Shown here in pieces: positions 7,241 to 16,696 of a stretch of DNA of 64,000 nucleotides. Below the pieces are notes generated by a model. The model did no database searches. It worked only from the letters and a program-made list of their open reading frames with translations, and was not told the origin of the DNA. A program made the translations under genes and the position numbers. Within the stretch, counting starts at the first letter, position 1. Every line of letters begins with the position of its first letter. Origin of the DNA: Lentzea tibetensis (lineage in GTDB: Bacteria; Actinomycetota; Actinomycetes; Mycobacteriales; Pseudonocardiaceae); the NCBI RefSeq assembly GCF_007845675.1, contig NZ_VOBR01000026.1, positions 1-64,000 of the forward strand, written 5' to 3'.

Positions 7241-9540
7241 CTCGGGTTCCTTCCTTGTTTGCGCCGGACGATTCGGACGCCCGGCAGCACTGCCAGATCT
7301 CCATCGCGATCGGTGCGCAGAACTAGCGCGCCGTTCGCTGTCAGCACGTCGATGACGTGTTTGCTCGGGTGGCCGTAGCGGTTGTCGGCGCCGACGCTCA
7401 CCAGCGCCACCCGCGGGCGCACGCGGGTCAGGAACGCTGGAAGCGAGTAGCGCGAGCCGTGGTGCGGGACCTTCAGGACCTCGGCCTGCAGGTCCGGGCG
7501 GCCCAGCAGTGCGGCCTGGCCCGCGAGTTCCACGTCGCCGGTCAGCAGCACTCGGCCTGCTGGGGTGTGAGCGCGCAGCACCAGGGACTGGTCGTTCACC
7601 GCGGTGTTCTCGTCGTCACCGGTGGCCACCGGTGTGCGGCGTGGGCCGATCACCTCCAGTTCCAGGCCGGGCCACGTGAAGCGTTGGCCGGCAACGGGTT
7701 CGACTACGCGCACGCCACGAGTGCGTGCTTGGCGTTCCACCTCCCGCCACGCCCATGCGGGCTGACGCAGCGGGCCCACCGCGATCGCGCCGACAGCCCG
7801 GTCCGCCAGCACCGACGACAGGCCGCCACCCACGTGGTCGGCGTGGAGGTGGGTGAGCACCAGCAGCGGGATTTCCTTGACGTGCAACGACCGCAGGCAC
7901 TTGGCCACCGCGCCGGGATCCGGGCCGGTGTCGACCAGGACGGCGCGGCCTGGGTCCGCGGTCGCCAGGACGACGGCGTCGCCCTGGGACACGTCGCAGG
8001 CGACCACCGACCAGCCCGGTGGTGGCCAGCCTGGTGCGATTCCCTTCAGCGGCACCAAAGCGATGAAGCCACCGACCAGGAACGCGACCACCAGCACCCG
8101 CGTGCGGCGCAGGCGGAGCAGTGCCGCGGCCGTGGCGATCACGACCAGCAGGAGCAGTGCGCCCAGCCAGCCCTCCGGCCAGGACACGGACGCTCCTGGC
8201 ACAGCGGCCGCGTGTCTGCCCACGGCGATCAGCCAGTCGACCTCCGGGCCCGCGATCCGCACCAGCAGTTCGGCGGTCCACCGGTGCAGCGGCGCTACCA
8301 CCGCGGCCAGCACGCCCAGCACCGTTGCCGGTGCCACAACCGGTGCGGCAGCCAGGTTCGCGGCCACCGCCACCAGGCTCACCTCGCCGGACAGACCGGC
8401 CACCAGCGGTGCGGTGGCCAGGTTCGCCGCCACCGGCACCACCAGCGCCTCAGCCAGACCGACCGGCACACCGCGGTCCCGAAGGGCGCGGGCCCAGCGC
8501 GGTGCCAGCAGCACCAGGGACGCTGTTGCCACCACCGAGAGCGCGAAGCCCGGTTCGGTGGCCAGTGCCGGGTCGTACAGGACGAGGCACAGCACCGCGA
8601 AGGCCAGAGCGGACAAGGCGGAGCGTTCACGGCCCAAGACCAGTGCGAGCAGCGCTACCGCCGCCATCGCCGCGGCACGCAGGACGCTCGGTTCCGGTCC
8701 GGCCAGCAGGACGAACCCGATCAGGGCGGCCAGGCAGCCTGCCGCGCAGAGCTTGGGCCCCGCGTGGAGCGCACGGAGCAGCAACAGGACCGCACCGCAC
8801 AAGATCGCCAGATTCGCGCCGCTCACCGCGAGCAGATGGGACAGGCCCGCGGTGCGGAACTCGTCCACGACCCGTGGCGACATGCCCTCGGTGTCACCGA
8901 CGACCAGCGCGGGCAGCAGGCCCGCCGACTCGGGGGCCAGCACCTGGCTCGCCGAGCGCAGGCCGGCGCGCAGGCTTTCGGCGCCGCGTTGCCAGACCGG
9001 CGCGGCGCCGAGGAGCTGCGGCGGGCCGCGCACTCTCAGGAGGGCCACCGTCAGGTCGCCGCCGCGTGGTGGCGCCAGGGTGCCTTTCACGAGTACCGGT
9101 TGGCCCGGCAGGAGGTCGCGCCAGCGTTCGGCGGGAGCCAGCAGGATCACGCGGGCGCCGTGCACCTGAGCGCCCATGACGACCTGGGCGATACCGCCCT
9201 GCCGTGAGCCGAAGCCTTCCGAGCGCACGCCTCGCGGACGGTCGGTGATCTCCGCCCGCACGGTGACCTGGTCGCCCCGGTCCGCCGCGAAGCGCAGCGG
9301 GTGGGACTCGGCCCGGTGGACCTGAGTGCCGATCCACATCGCCACCACCGGGCCGCAGACCATGAGCGCCAGAGCGCACGCCCGGCCCGTCCAGCCGCGG
9401 CGGAGGCACGTCAGGCCGGCCAGGCCAGCCACGGCGCCGGCGACCAGGGCGACCTGCCAGCTCAGCAGGAGGCCGGCCAGAGCCACTCCCCACACCGCCA
9501 GCGAGGCCGGGACCAGGCGGAAGTCGTGTCTGGTCGTCAT
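7216..9540 (-). CDS. comEC: ComEC/Rec2-type DNA uptake channel protein
   Basis: A 774-residue membrane protein predicted to carry single-stranded DNA across the cytoplasmic membrane. It has several N-terminal hydrophobic segments, an OB-like extracytoplasmic region (about 60-160), the ComEC competence domain containing GLSHLLAVSGANLAIL, more membrane spans, and a C-terminal metallo-beta-lactamase-like domain with LTHLHADHVGGG and VLKVPHHGS. ATG 9540 overlaps the comEA stop as ATGA, so the two are translationally coupled. Natural competence is rarely shown in actinomycetes, so its use in vivo is uncertain. Confidence 0.9.
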   Translation of the reverse strand: MTTRHDFRLVPASLAVWGVALAGLLLSWQVALVAGAVAGLAGLTCLRRGWTGRACALALMVCGPVVAMWIGTQVHRAESHPLRFAADRGDQVTVRAEITDRPRGVRSEGFGSRQGGIAQVVMGAQVHGARVILLAPAERWRDLLPGQPVLVKGTLAPPRGGDLTVALLRVRGPPQLLGAAPVWQRGAESLRAGLRSASQVLAPESAGLLPALVVGDTEGMSPRVVDEFRTAGLSHLLAVSGANLAILCGAVLLLLRALHAGPKLCAAGCLAALIGFVLLAGPEPSVLRAAAMAAVALLALVLGRERSALSALAFAVLCLVLYDPALATEPGFALSVVATASLVLLAPRWARALRDRGVPVGLAEALVVPVAANLATAPLVAGLSGEVSLVAVAANLAAAPVVAPATVLGVLAAVVAPLHRWTAELLVRIAGPEVDWLIAVGRHAAAVPGASVSWPEGWLGALLLLVVIATAAALLRLRRTRVLVVAFLVGGFIALVPLKGIAPGWPPPGWSVVACDVSQGDAVVLATADPGRAVLVDTGPDPGAVAKCLRSLHVKEIPLLVLTHLHADHVGGGLSSVLADRAVGAIAVGPLRQPAWAWREVERQARTRGVRVVEPVAGQRFTWPGLELEVIGPRRTPVATGDDENTAVNDQSLVLRAHTPAGRVLLTGDVELAGQAALLGRPDLQAEVLKVPHHGSRYSLPAFLTRVRPRVALVSVGADNRYGHPSKHVIDVLTANGALVLRTDRDGDLAVLPGVRIVRRKQGRNPRWTRCGSG

Positions 9541-10211
9541 GTGCGGAGTCGATCGGAGAGCTTCGCCAGCTTGCTGTCGCCGATGCCGTCCACCTCGCGG
9601 AGCTGCTCGACGGACGCGAACGGGCCGTGCCGGGTGCGCCAGTCGACGATGCGCTGCGCCGTCACCGGTCCCACGCCCGGCAACTCGTCGAGCTGGGCCT
9701 GCGTGGCGGTGTTCAGGTCGAGCTTCTGGTCGGTCGCACCACCACCGGGCGGCGGTGGCACGCCGACGGCGATCTGCTCGCCGTCGGTGACCTTGCGCGC
9801 CAGGTTGAGGCCGTGCAGATCCGTGCCCGCGACCGGACCACCCGCGGCGTCCACCGCGTCGGCGACGCGGGCACCGCTCGTCACCGTCACCAGGCCGGGG
9901 CGCGGCACGGCGCCGACGACGTTCACGACGAGCCGCTCGGGCGCGGAACTGGACACGACCGCCAGTTCGGGCGGGTGCTCGACGGGCGGGCGTTGCCACC
10001 ACGCGCCCAGCCCGACGACCAGGCCGACCGCGGCGACGGCCCAGGCGAGCAGGCCTCGGCGGGGCAGCCGCGGCAGGCGGCGACGGGCGCGGCCGTGCTC
10101 TTCGGCGTCCTCGGACTTGGCGAACACGACGGAGGGGTTGCTGGTGGCCTCGTCGGCCAGTGCGGCCAGGCGGGCTCGGGGCAGGTCGGCCTGGGGGTGG
10201 CGGGGGAACAT
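9537..10211 (-). CDS. comEA: ComEA-family helix-hairpin-helix DNA-binding protein
   Basis: A 224-residue protein with an arginine-rich cytoplasmic N-terminus, one membrane anchor near residues 50-70 (LLAWAVAAVGLVVGLGAWW), an extracytoplasmic SLBB-like domain (LVVNVVGAVPRPGLVTV), and a C-terminal double helix-hairpin-helix (DLNTATQAQLDELPGVGPVT; VDGIGDSKLAKL) that would bind double-stranded DNA for ComEC. ATG 10211 gives the usual short cytoplasmic tail; a longer frame to 10307 adds low-complexity residues. Confidence 0.9.
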   Translation of the reverse strand: MFPRHPQADLPRARLAALADEATSNPSVVFAKSEDAEEHGRARRRLPRLPRRGLLAWAVAAVGLVVGLGAWWQRPPVEHPPELAVVSSSAPERLVVNVVGAVPRPGLVTVTSGARVADAVDAAGGPVAGTDLHGLNLARKVTDGEQIAVGVPPPPGGGATDQKLDLNTATQAQLDELPGVGPVTAQRIVDWRTRHGPFASVEQLREVDGIGDSKLAKLSDRLRT

Positions 10212-10341
10212 GGGGACGACGCTAGGGCGGGGGATGGCGGGGCGGGGGCGGTGATGATCCAGATGTGGACAGGTCCGCGGGTGTGGACAAGTCACCCTCA
10301 GCCGCACCTCGGTGGCGCGGGGTTGTCGGTGGGGTGTGGTA

Positions 10342-11199
10342 TCAGCCCGCGATCGCGGGAAGACCGCCCGGCAGCACCACGACGCCCAGCACGCCCGGTC
10401 CCGTGTGCGCGCCGATCACGGCGCCGACCTCGGAGATGACGCACCCGGCCGACCCGTTCAGCCGCTCGTCCAGCCTGGTCGCCAGCTCCGCCGCGCGGTC
10501 GGGCGCGGCCAGGTGGTGCACCGCGAGCCCCACCGGTCCGGGCCCCGCCGCCGACACCGCGAGATCCACCAGACGCCCGACGGCACGCCCCATCGTGCGC
10601 ACCTTCTCCAGCGGCACGATCCGGCCGTCGTCCATGTGCAGCAACGGTTTCACCGCCAGCGCGGTACCCACGAGAGCCGCCGCGGTACCGATCCGCCCAC
10701 CGCGCCGCAGGAAGTCCAGCGTCTCCACGCAGAAGAACATCCGCGTCCGCACGCCGGCGGCCGCGTCGAACACGCCGTCGAGCGACTCACCGCGCGACGC
10801 GGCGGCACAGGCCGCGAGCACCGCGAACCCGAGCCCCATCCCGGTCGACCGCGAGTCGACGACCCGCACGCGAGCGGGATCGACCTCCTCGGCCGCCAGC
10901 CGCGCGGCCTCCCACGTGCCGGACAGGTCGCGGGACAGGTGCACGGACACGATCGCGTCCGTGTCGGACGCCAACAGCGACCGGTAGACGCCGGCCAGCT
11001 CGCCCGGTGTCGGCCGCGACGTGGTGACCCTGCGGTGCTCGCCGAGCGCGAGCGCGAGCTCGGCCGGACCGAAGTCGACGCCGTCGAGGCGCCCGTCGCC
11101 GTCCACCGCCACGTGCAGCGGCACCACGGTGATCGAATGGCGCTGCGCGAACCCCTCCGGCAGGTACGCCGTGGAGTCGGTGACGATGGTGATGCGCAC
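10342..11199 (-). CDS. DegV family fatty-acid-binding protein
   Basis: A 285-residue DegV/FakB-type protein (Rv2417c position). It begins VRITIVTDSTAYLP, contains TSRPTPGEL, SRDLSGTW and VVDSRSTGMGLG, and has the cover-domain segment LDFLRRGGRIG. Family members hold a fatty acid and, where a FakA kinase exists, present it for phosphorylation. GTG 11199 is 20 bases after the upstream gene's stop and directly precedes the conserved N-terminus. Confidence 0.9.
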   Translation of the reverse strand: MRITIVTDSTAYLPEGFAQRHSITVVPLHVAVDGDGRLDGVDFGPAELALALGEHRRVTTSRPTPGELAGVYRSLLASDTDAIVSVHLSRDLSGTWEAARLAAEEVDPARVRVVDSRSTGMGLGFAVLAACAAASRGESLDGVFDAAAGVRTRMFFCVETLDFLRRGGRIGTAAALVGTALAVKPLLHMDDGRIVPLEKVRTMGRAVGRLVDLAVSAAGPGPVGLAVHHLAAPDRAAELATRLDERLNGSAGCVISEVGAVIGAHTGPGVLGVVVLPGGLPAIAG

Positions 11200-11219
11200 G
11201 ATCGACGAGCCTACGGCCC

Positions 11220-11942
11220 TCACCCGTCGGAGTGACTGACCGCCACGGACCTGATCAGTTCAGCCATCGCCGAACCGACCAGCTCGTGTCCCTCCCAGCC
11301 CCAGTGCATGCCGTCGGGGTTGCCCCGACCGTCGCGCACGTGCGAGCCGATCACGGACGGCAGGTCCAGCAGCGGAACCGAGTCTCGCGCACCCCACGCC
11401 CGCACCGCGCGCACGGCCGCCGCGTGGCCCGTGTGCACGCCGCCGTACGACGACGCCCGGTGCACCGACGGCACGATCCCCACGATCGGCATGTCGTACT
11501 CGAGGTTGCGCACCGACCGCAGCGAGTCCGACAGGTACCGGACGGTCAGGTGCGGCGGCAACGCCACCGGCCAACCGCCCAGCAGCCGCGCGAGGTGAGG
11601 CTGCGCCGACACGTACGACTGACGCACCCACCTGCGCAGACCGTCCGGCCGCAGGTACCGCAGCCCGAGCCGCAGGTAGGTCGGCAGCGGCGACGGCAGC
11701 GTGTCCATGCTGCCCACCGCGAACACGATGACGTCCGTGCGCGGCAGCAACGACCACACGCGCGGGTCACCGGTCAACGCCCACCAGGCGTCCCGCGCGG
11801 TCCAGCCGAACCCGGCCGCCAGCTCGGCGTGCCCGCCCAGTGACGCGGCCGCGATGTTGTGCCACAGCCGCGGGTGATCGGCGGGGAGCGGTCCGTCAGG
11901 CCCGTGGAAGGCCAGCGAGTCGGCCAGTACGAGCAGTCTCAA
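11220..11942 (-). CDS. octT: SGNH-type acyltransferase, OctT-like (diglucosylglycerate octanoyltransferase)
   Basis: A 240-residue SGNH-fold enzyme. The nucleophile block is VLADSLAFHG near the N-terminus and the catalytic Asp/His block is DGMHWGWEGHEL near the C-terminus. It sits directly after gpgP, as Rv2418c does in M. tuberculosis, where the product octanoylates diglucosylglycerate in methylglucose lipopolysaccharide synthesis. The TTG at 11942 overlaps the gpgP stop as TTGA. Assignment to OctT relies on synteny plus fold; a general GDSL esterase is the alternative. Confidence 0.78.
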   Translation of the reverse strand: MRLLVLADSLAFHGPDGPLPADHPRLWHNIAAASLGGHAELAAGFGWTARDAWWALTGDPRVWSLLPRTDVIVFAVGSMDTLPSPLPTYLRLGLRYLRPDGLRRWVRQSYVSAQPHLARLLGGWPVALPPHLTVRYLSDSLRSVRNLEYDMPIVGIVPSVHRASSYGGVHTGHAAAVRAVRAWGARDSVPLLDLPSVIGSHVRDGRGNPDGMHWGWEGHELVGSAMAELIRSVAVSHSDG

Positions 11943-12544
11943 CGGGTGGTGCCCGCGTTGTAGGACGACAGCCGCCACCGGCCCGCACGCCGGGTGAACA
12001 CGGTCCAGTGGCAGTTGCTGATCCCGGCGAGCTGCGACCACGCCTCCACCGGCAGGTCGAGCATCCGCCCGGTCAGCGAGCTGATCAGGCCACCGTGCGC
12101 GCACAGCATCGCGGTGCCGGAGAACTCCGCGTCGACCTCGTTGACGACCTGGACGGCGCGTTCGGCGACCTCGACCCGGCTCTCGCCGTCCGGCGGCGTG
12201 AACGTCGCGTCGGACCGCCACACGTCGACCGCGCCCGGCCACTCGGCCTCGACCTCGTCGAGGGTCAGGCCCTGCCACTTGCCGAGGTGCGTCTCCCGCA
12301 GCCGCTCGTCGATGCGCAGCGGGATGCCGACGGCCGACGTGAACACCGTCGCGGTGTCCCGCGCGCGGCGCAGGTCCGAGGCCACGACGACCTCCGAGCC
12401 GAACCCGGTGAGCACCGGGACGGCGAACCTGGCCTGGTTCATCCCCGTCTCGGTGAGCATCGAGTCCAGGTGACCCTGCATGCGACCGGTCGCGTTGTAT
12501 TCGGTTTCACCGTGCCGCCACAGCACGAGCCGGCTCAGGGTCAT
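11939..12544 (-). CDS. gpgP: histidine phosphatase family protein, GpgP-like
   Basis: A 201-residue phosphoglycerate-mutase-like phosphatase with the phosphohistidine motif LWRHGETEYN at the N-terminus and second histidine in LCAHGGLISS. It sits between rsfS and octT, matching Rv2419c, the glucosyl-3-phosphoglycerate phosphatase. The role here would be removing phosphate from glucosyl-3-phosphoglycerate. It is 8 bases downstream of rsfS and overlaps octT, so the three form an operon. Confidence 0.85.
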   Translation of the reverse strand: MTLSRLVLWRHGETEYNATGRMQGHLDSMLTETGMNQARFAVPVLTGFGSEVVVASDLRRARDTATVFTSAVGIPLRIDERLRETHLGKWQGLTLDEVEAEWPGAVDVWRSDATFTPPDGESRVEVAERAVQVVNEVDAEFSGTAMLCAHGGLISSLTGRMLDLPVEAWSQLAGISNCHWTVFTRRAGRWRLSSYNAGTTR

Positions 12545-12552
12545 CTTCTACC

Positions 12553-12939
12553 TCACGCTTCCGCGGAAGACGCTGCTTCGGCGGAGGCCTCGAACTCGAT
12601 CCGCGGGCAGTCCTTCCAGAGCCGCTCGAGACCGTAGAAGCTGCGCTCCTCGACGTGCTGCACGTGCACCACCACGTCGACGAAGTCCAGCAGCACCCAG
12701 CGGCCTTCGCGCGCACCCTCGCGGCGAACCGGCTTGGTGCCGGACTCCCGCATCTTCTCCTCGATGTTGTCGACGATCGCCCCGACCTGCCGCTCGTTGG
12801 GAGCGGACGCGATCACGAAGCAGTCCGTGATCACCAGTTGGTCGGAGACGTCGAGCACCATCACGTCGTGCGCCTTCTTGTCGGACGCCGCGTTCGCGGC
12901 GACCAGCGCCAGCCGTCGTGCCTCGTCGGTGGCTGCCAC
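12553..12939 (-). CDS. rsfS: ribosomal silencing factor
   Basis: A 128-residue RsfS/Iojap protein that binds ribosomal protein uL14 and blocks subunit joining when nutrients are short. Hallmarks are AHDVMVLDVSDQLVITDCFV, VREG-type segment PVRREGAREGRWVLLDFVDV and the end LERLWKDCPRIEF. A short Ala/Glu-rich tail follows. It is separated from nadD by cspA, unlike mycobacteria where the two are adjacent. Confidence 0.95.
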   Translation of the reverse strand: MAATDEARRLALVAANAASDKKAHDVMVLDVSDQLVITDCFVIASAPNERQVGAIVDNIEEKMRESGTKPVRREGAREGRWVLLDFVDVVVHVQHVEERSFYGLERLWKDCPRIEFEASAEAASSAEA

Positions 12940-13040
12940 GTCACTCCTCTAACTTCCGGCGAGCGCTGATGCGCCCACACGAGTTAATGAGGGTACCGGC
13001 GACGGCCAGCAGGTACTTTCCTGGATTTCCAGGACATGAC

Positions 13041-13070
13041 GAAGCCCACCCCCGTTCGGAGGTGGGCTTC
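13041..13070 (-). terminator. terminator of cspA
   Basis: Perfect 10-bp stem GAAGCCCACC (13041-13050) with GGTGGGCTTC (13061-13070) and a 10-base loop, 15 bases beyond the cspA stop on the minus strand. Confidence 0.8.
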
Positions 13071-13085
13071 GGCGAAAGCTGCTGC

Positions 13086-13289
13086 CTAGAGCGGCTTGAC
13101 CTGCTGGGCCTGCGGCCCCTTCTGGCCCTGCCCGATCTCGAACTCGACCTTCTGGTTCTCCTCCAGGCTGCGGAAACCACCACTCTGGATCTCGGAGTAG
13201 TGGACGAACACGTCCGCACTACCGTCGTCCGGGGCGATGAACCCGAACCCCTTCTCGGAGTTGAACCACTTCACGATGCCTGTAGCCAA
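13086..13289 (-). CDS. cspA: cold shock protein
   Basis: A 67-residue OB-fold RNA chaperone with RNP1 (KGFGFI) and RNP2 (VFVHY) motifs and the usual C-terminal QKGPQAQQV. The start is TTG at 13289: the conserved ATGIVKWFN follows it directly and a GAAAGG site lies about 8 bases upstream, while no ATG or GTG fits. It has its own terminator and an 86-base leader behind nadD, so it is probably an independent unit inserted between nadD and rsfS. Confidence 0.93.
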   Translation of the reverse strand: MATGIVKWFNSEKGFGFIAPDDGSADVFVHYSEIQSGGFRSLEENQKVEFEIGQGQKGPQAQQVKPL

Positions 13290-13375
13290 AGTCTTGCCTT
13301 TCACCAACCGCCAACAACTGGTCGATTCTGACCCTCTTGGGGCCGAAGCGCGACCGAAATCCACCCGAACGTGGG

Positions 13376-13963
13376 TCAAGCGTCAGGTTCGCTGTACAGC
13401 CCGGTCTTCGAGATGTACTGCACGACACCGTCCGGCACGAGGTACCAGACGGGCAGACCTGCGGCGTTGCGCGCGCGGCAGTCCGTGGACGAGATGGCCA
13501 TCGCGGGCACCTCCACCAGCGACACCGCCCCAGGTGGGAGGTGGTGGTCGTTCAGCGTGTACCCCGGTCGGGTGACGCCGATGAAGTGCGCGAGCGCGAA
13601 CGCGTCCGCCGCGCGGCGCCACGACAGGATCTGCTCGAGCGCGTCCGCGCCGGTGATGAAGAACAGCTCCGCGTCGGGGTGCTTCGCCTTGAGATCGGTC
13701 AGCGTGTCGACCGTGTAGGTGGGGCCGTCGCGGTCGACGTCGACCCTGCTGACCGAGAAACGCGGGTTGGACGCGGTCGCGATGACCGTCATCAGGTATC
13801 TGTCCTCGGCGGGGCTGACCACGCGGGAGGTCTTCTGCCACGGCTGGCCGGTGGGCACGAAGATGACCTGGTCGAGCTCGAACCTGGCCTGCACTTCGCT
13901 CGCTGCGACCAGGTGGCCGTGGTGGATGGGGTCGAAGGTGCCACCCATGACGCCGATGCGCAT
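13376..13963 (-). CDS. nadD: nicotinate-nucleotide adenylyltransferase
   Basis: A 195-residue nucleotidyltransferase making nicotinate adenine dinucleotide in NAD synthesis. It shows [12 protein letters not shown] with the HxGH motif at the N-terminus, the ATP site ISSTDCRAR near the C-terminus, and the [14 protein letters not shown] segment. ATG 13963 starts at the conserved [12 protein letters not shown]. Confidence 0.96.
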   Translation of the reverse strand: MRIGVMGGTFDPIHHGHLVAASEVQARFELDQVIFVPTGQPWQKTSRVVSPAEDRYLMTVIATASNPRFSVSRVDVDRDGPTYTVDTLTDLKAKHPDAELFFITGADALEQILSWRRAADAFALAHFIGVTRPGYTLNDHHLPPGAVSLVEVPAMAISSTDCRARNAAGLPVWYLVPDGVVQYISKTGLYSEPDA

Positions 13964-14143
13964 AGCTGATCAGCGTAGACGGGCAGCGGCCGCTCCCATG
14001 GCCGCCACCCGTCGCGCCTTGATCACACCGGACGGTCCGGGGGGAGGATGGACCGTACGGGTCGCGGCCCACCCCGAAGCGGAGCCGCGTACCCGAGGAA
14101 CGGCCGTGTCACGCGCGCATGACGTGAATCCGCGAACTTTTCC

Positions 14144-15328
14144 TCACCACGTCACGACGAGCCGCCGCGGGCCGCGCACGAGCGTCCCGGTGCGGAACTC
14201 GACGGGCTCGGCGAGCCGCAGTCCGGGCAGCCGTCGCAGCAACGTGCCCACCGCGACCTGCAGTTCCACCCGCGCCAGCTGGGCGCCGAGGCAGAAGTGG
14301 ATGCCGTGCCCGAACGCCAGGTGGTGACCGACCTTGCGGTGCAGGTCGAGCCGGTCGGCGTGGTCGAACACGGACTCGTCGCGGTTGCCCGACGCCATGC
14401 TGACCAGCACCGTGTCGCCCGCGGGGATGGTCACGCCGCCGAGCTCGACGTCCTCCAGCGCGACACGGGCGAACCCGCCGGCCGCACCCAGCGGGATGAA
14501 CCTGAGCAGCTCTTCGAGTGCGGACGGCAGCAGGTCCGGGTCGGCGCGCAACGCCGCCAGCTGGTCCGGGTGGTCGAACAGGGTGGCGACGACGTTGCCG
14601 ATCTGGTTCGAGGTCGTCTCGTGGCCCGCGACCAGCAGCGTGACGCCGAAGACGACCAGCTCGTGCTCGGCGAGCTGGTCGCCCTCGTCGCGGGCGAGCA
14701 CGAGCGCGCTGAAGAGGTCGTCGGTCGGCTGTTCGCGGCGCTGGGCGACGAGGCCGGCGAAGTACTCGACCAGCTTGGTGAGGCCGTCGGCGCTCTCCTC
14801 GGCCGTGTACGCGCCGGTCGTCATGAGCTGCTCGGACCACCGGCGGAAGTCGCCGTGGTCGGCGTACGGGACGCCCAGGAGGTCGCAGATGATCGTGATC
14901 GGCAACGGCAGCGCGAGGTTCTCGACCAGGTCGACGGGGTTGTCGAACCCGTCGATCAGCCGGTCGGTGATCTCCTGCGCCCGCGGCCGCAGCTCCTCCA
15001 TGCGGCGCACCGTGAACGCCTTGGACACCAGCCTGCGCAGCCGGGTGTGCTCCGGCGCGTCCATCGCGAGGATCGAACCGCCGCGCGCGGTGTTGGGCGT
15101 CATCCTGGGCACGTCCGCGCCGACCGCGGCCGCCCGGCTGAACCTCGGGTCGGCCAGTACCGTCCGCACGTCCTCGTACCTGGTGACGAGCCAGCCGTCA
15201 CCGCCGAACGGGGCGGTGATGCGGCAGACCGGTTCCCCCTGGCGCAGCTCCGCGTACCGGGGGTCGTGCTTGAGACCATCGTTCTCGCTGAAGGGATAGG
15301 TCCTCGGCATGCCACCGACGTTAGTCAT
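14144..15328 (-). CDS. cytochrome P450
   Basis: A 394-residue bacterial class I P450, soluble, dependent on separate ferredoxin and reductase. The I-helix is LVAGHETTSNQ, the K-helix ExxR is EELLRF, and the heme loop is FGHGIHFCLGAQLAR with the cysteine ligand. The first ATG (15328) was kept; ATG 15310 (MPRTYPFS) is an equally possible start. There is no redox partner gene next to it and no biosynthetic cluster around it, so the substrate is unknown. The general type resembles CYP105/CYP107 enzymes. Confidence 0.92.
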   Translation of the reverse strand: MTNVGGMPRTYPFSENDGLKHDPRYAELRQGEPVCRITAPFGGDGWLVTRYEDVRTVLADPRFSRAAAVGADVPRMTPNTARGGSILAMDAPEHTRLRRLVSKAFTVRRMEELRPRAQEITDRLIDGFDNPVDLVENLALPLPITIICDLLGVPYADHGDFRRWSEQLMTTGAYTAEESADGLTKLVEYFAGLVAQRREQPTDDLFSALVLARDEGDQLAEHELVVFGVTLLVAGHETTSNQIGNVVATLFDHPDQLAALRADPDLLPSALEELLRFIPLGAAGGFARVALEDVELGGVTIPAGDTVLVSMASGNRDESVFDHADRLDLHRKVGHHLAFGHGIHFCLGAQLARVELQVAVGTLLRRLPGLRLAEPVEFRTGTLVRGPRRLVVTW

Positions 15329-15378
15329 GTCACCAGGTCACGTGGAGCGCAACTGACCACATGCGCCGACGTCACGTC

Positions 15379-16644
15379 TCACGCACGCGGGCGGACATGC
15401 CCCTCGCCCCACGCCACCCACTTGGACGAGGTCAGCTCGGACAGGCCCATCGGACCGCGTGCGTGCAGCTTCTGGGTGGAGATGCCGATCTCCGCGCCCA
15501 TGCCGAACTCGGCGCCGTCCGTCCACGCCGTGGAGGCGTTGACGAACACCGCCGCCGCGTCCACTCGCGCGGTGAACCGGCGCGCGGCGCGCACGTCGTC
15601 CGTCACGATCGCCTCGGTGTGGCCGGAGCCGTGCCGCGCGATGTGCCGCACGGCCTCGTCGAGCGAGTCGACCACGCGGGCGGAGATGTCGAGCGACAGG
15701 TACTCGGTGCCCCAGTCCTCGTCCGTGGCGGGCACGACGCCCTGTTGCCTCGTGAACTGCTCGTCGCCGTGGATCGTGACCTCGGCGTTCTGCAGCGCCT
15801 TCGTGATGCGCGGGACGAACGCCTCCGCGACGTCCGCGTGCACCAGCAGCGACTCGGCCGCGTTGCAGACGCTGGTTCGCCGGGTCTTGGAGTTGAGGAC
15901 GATGCTCTCGGCCATGTCGAGGTCGGCGTGCGCGTCGACGTACACGTGGCAGTTGCCGACGCCGGTCTCGATGGTGGGCACGGTGGCCTGCTCGACGACG
16001 GCGTTGATCAGTCCGGCGCCGCCGCGCGGGATGACGAGGTCCACCAGGCCGCGCGCGGTGATGAGATGCGTGACGCTCGCGCGGTCGTGGCACGGCAGGA
16101 GCTGCACGCAGTCCGCGGGCAGGCCTGCCTTGTCGAGCGCGTCGCGCAGCACCTCGACGAGCGCGGTGTTGGAGTGCTCGGCGGTGCTCGATCCGCGCAG
16201 CAGCGCGGCGTTGCCGGACTTCAGCGCGAGGCCCGCCGCGTCGACCGTGACGTTCGGACGCGCTTCGTAGACCATGCCGACCACGCCCATCGGGACGCGG
16301 ACCTGACGCAGCTCCAGCCCGTTCGGCAGGATCGAGCCGCGGAGCACCTCACCCACTGGATCCGCAAGTCCCGCAACGGTTTCCAAGCCCTTGGCGACGC
16401 CTTCGATCCTGGTTTCGCTGAGAGCGAGGCGGTCGAGGATGCCTTCTGGGAGGCCTGCTGCCCTGCCCGCCTCGATGTCCTTCGCGTTGGCCTCGAGGAT
16501 CTCCGGGGCGCGGGAGCGCAGCGCGGCGGCCATCTCGTGCAGCGCGGTGTCCTTGCGCTCGCGGGTGGCCAGGACGAGCTCGTCGGCGGCGACGCGGGCA
16601 CGGCGGGCGGCGGCGTGCACCTGTTCGCGCAGGTCGTCAGTCAC
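15379..16644 (-). CDS. proA: glutamate-5-semialdehyde dehydrogenase (gamma-glutamyl phosphate reductase)
   Basis: A 421-residue NADPH-dependent enzyme for the second step of proline synthesis. The catalytic cysteine lies in [15 protein letters not shown], and other family blocks are [20 protein letters not shown] and LPCHDR. GTG 16644 starts just before [14 protein letters not shown]; an upstream frame to 16671 is short and would reach toward the divergent recQ. proB is 10 kb away, an arrangement also seen in mycobacteria. Confidence 0.95.
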   Translation of the reverse strand: MTDDLREQVHAAARRARVAADELVLATRERKDTALHEMAAALRSRAPEILEANAKDIEAGRAAGLPEGILDRLALSETRIEGVAKGLETVAGLADPVGEVLRGSILPNGLELRQVRVPMGVVGMVYEARPNVTVDAAGLALKSGNAALLRGSSTAEHSNTALVEVLRDALDKAGLPADCVQLLPCHDRASVTHLITARGLVDLVIPRGGAGLINAVVEQATVPTIETGVGNCHVYVDAHADLDMAESIVLNSKTRRTSVCNAAESLLVHADVAEAFVPRITKALQNAEVTIHGDEQFTRQQGVVPATDEDWGTEYLSLDISARVVDSLDEAVRHIARHGSGHTEAIVTDDVRAARRFTARVDAAAVFVNASTAWTDGAEFGMGAEIGISTQKLHARGPMGLSELTSSKWVAWGEGHVRPRA

Positions 16645-16696
16645 GTCCTCCAGCCTACGACCCCACGCCAATCAGAAACTGTCGGTGCCCCGTGGC

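Noticed and set aside
7357-9207. Long plus-strand frames opposite comEC
   Set aside because: Translations are Gln/Arg/His-rich without domains and mirror the codon bias of comEC on the other strand.
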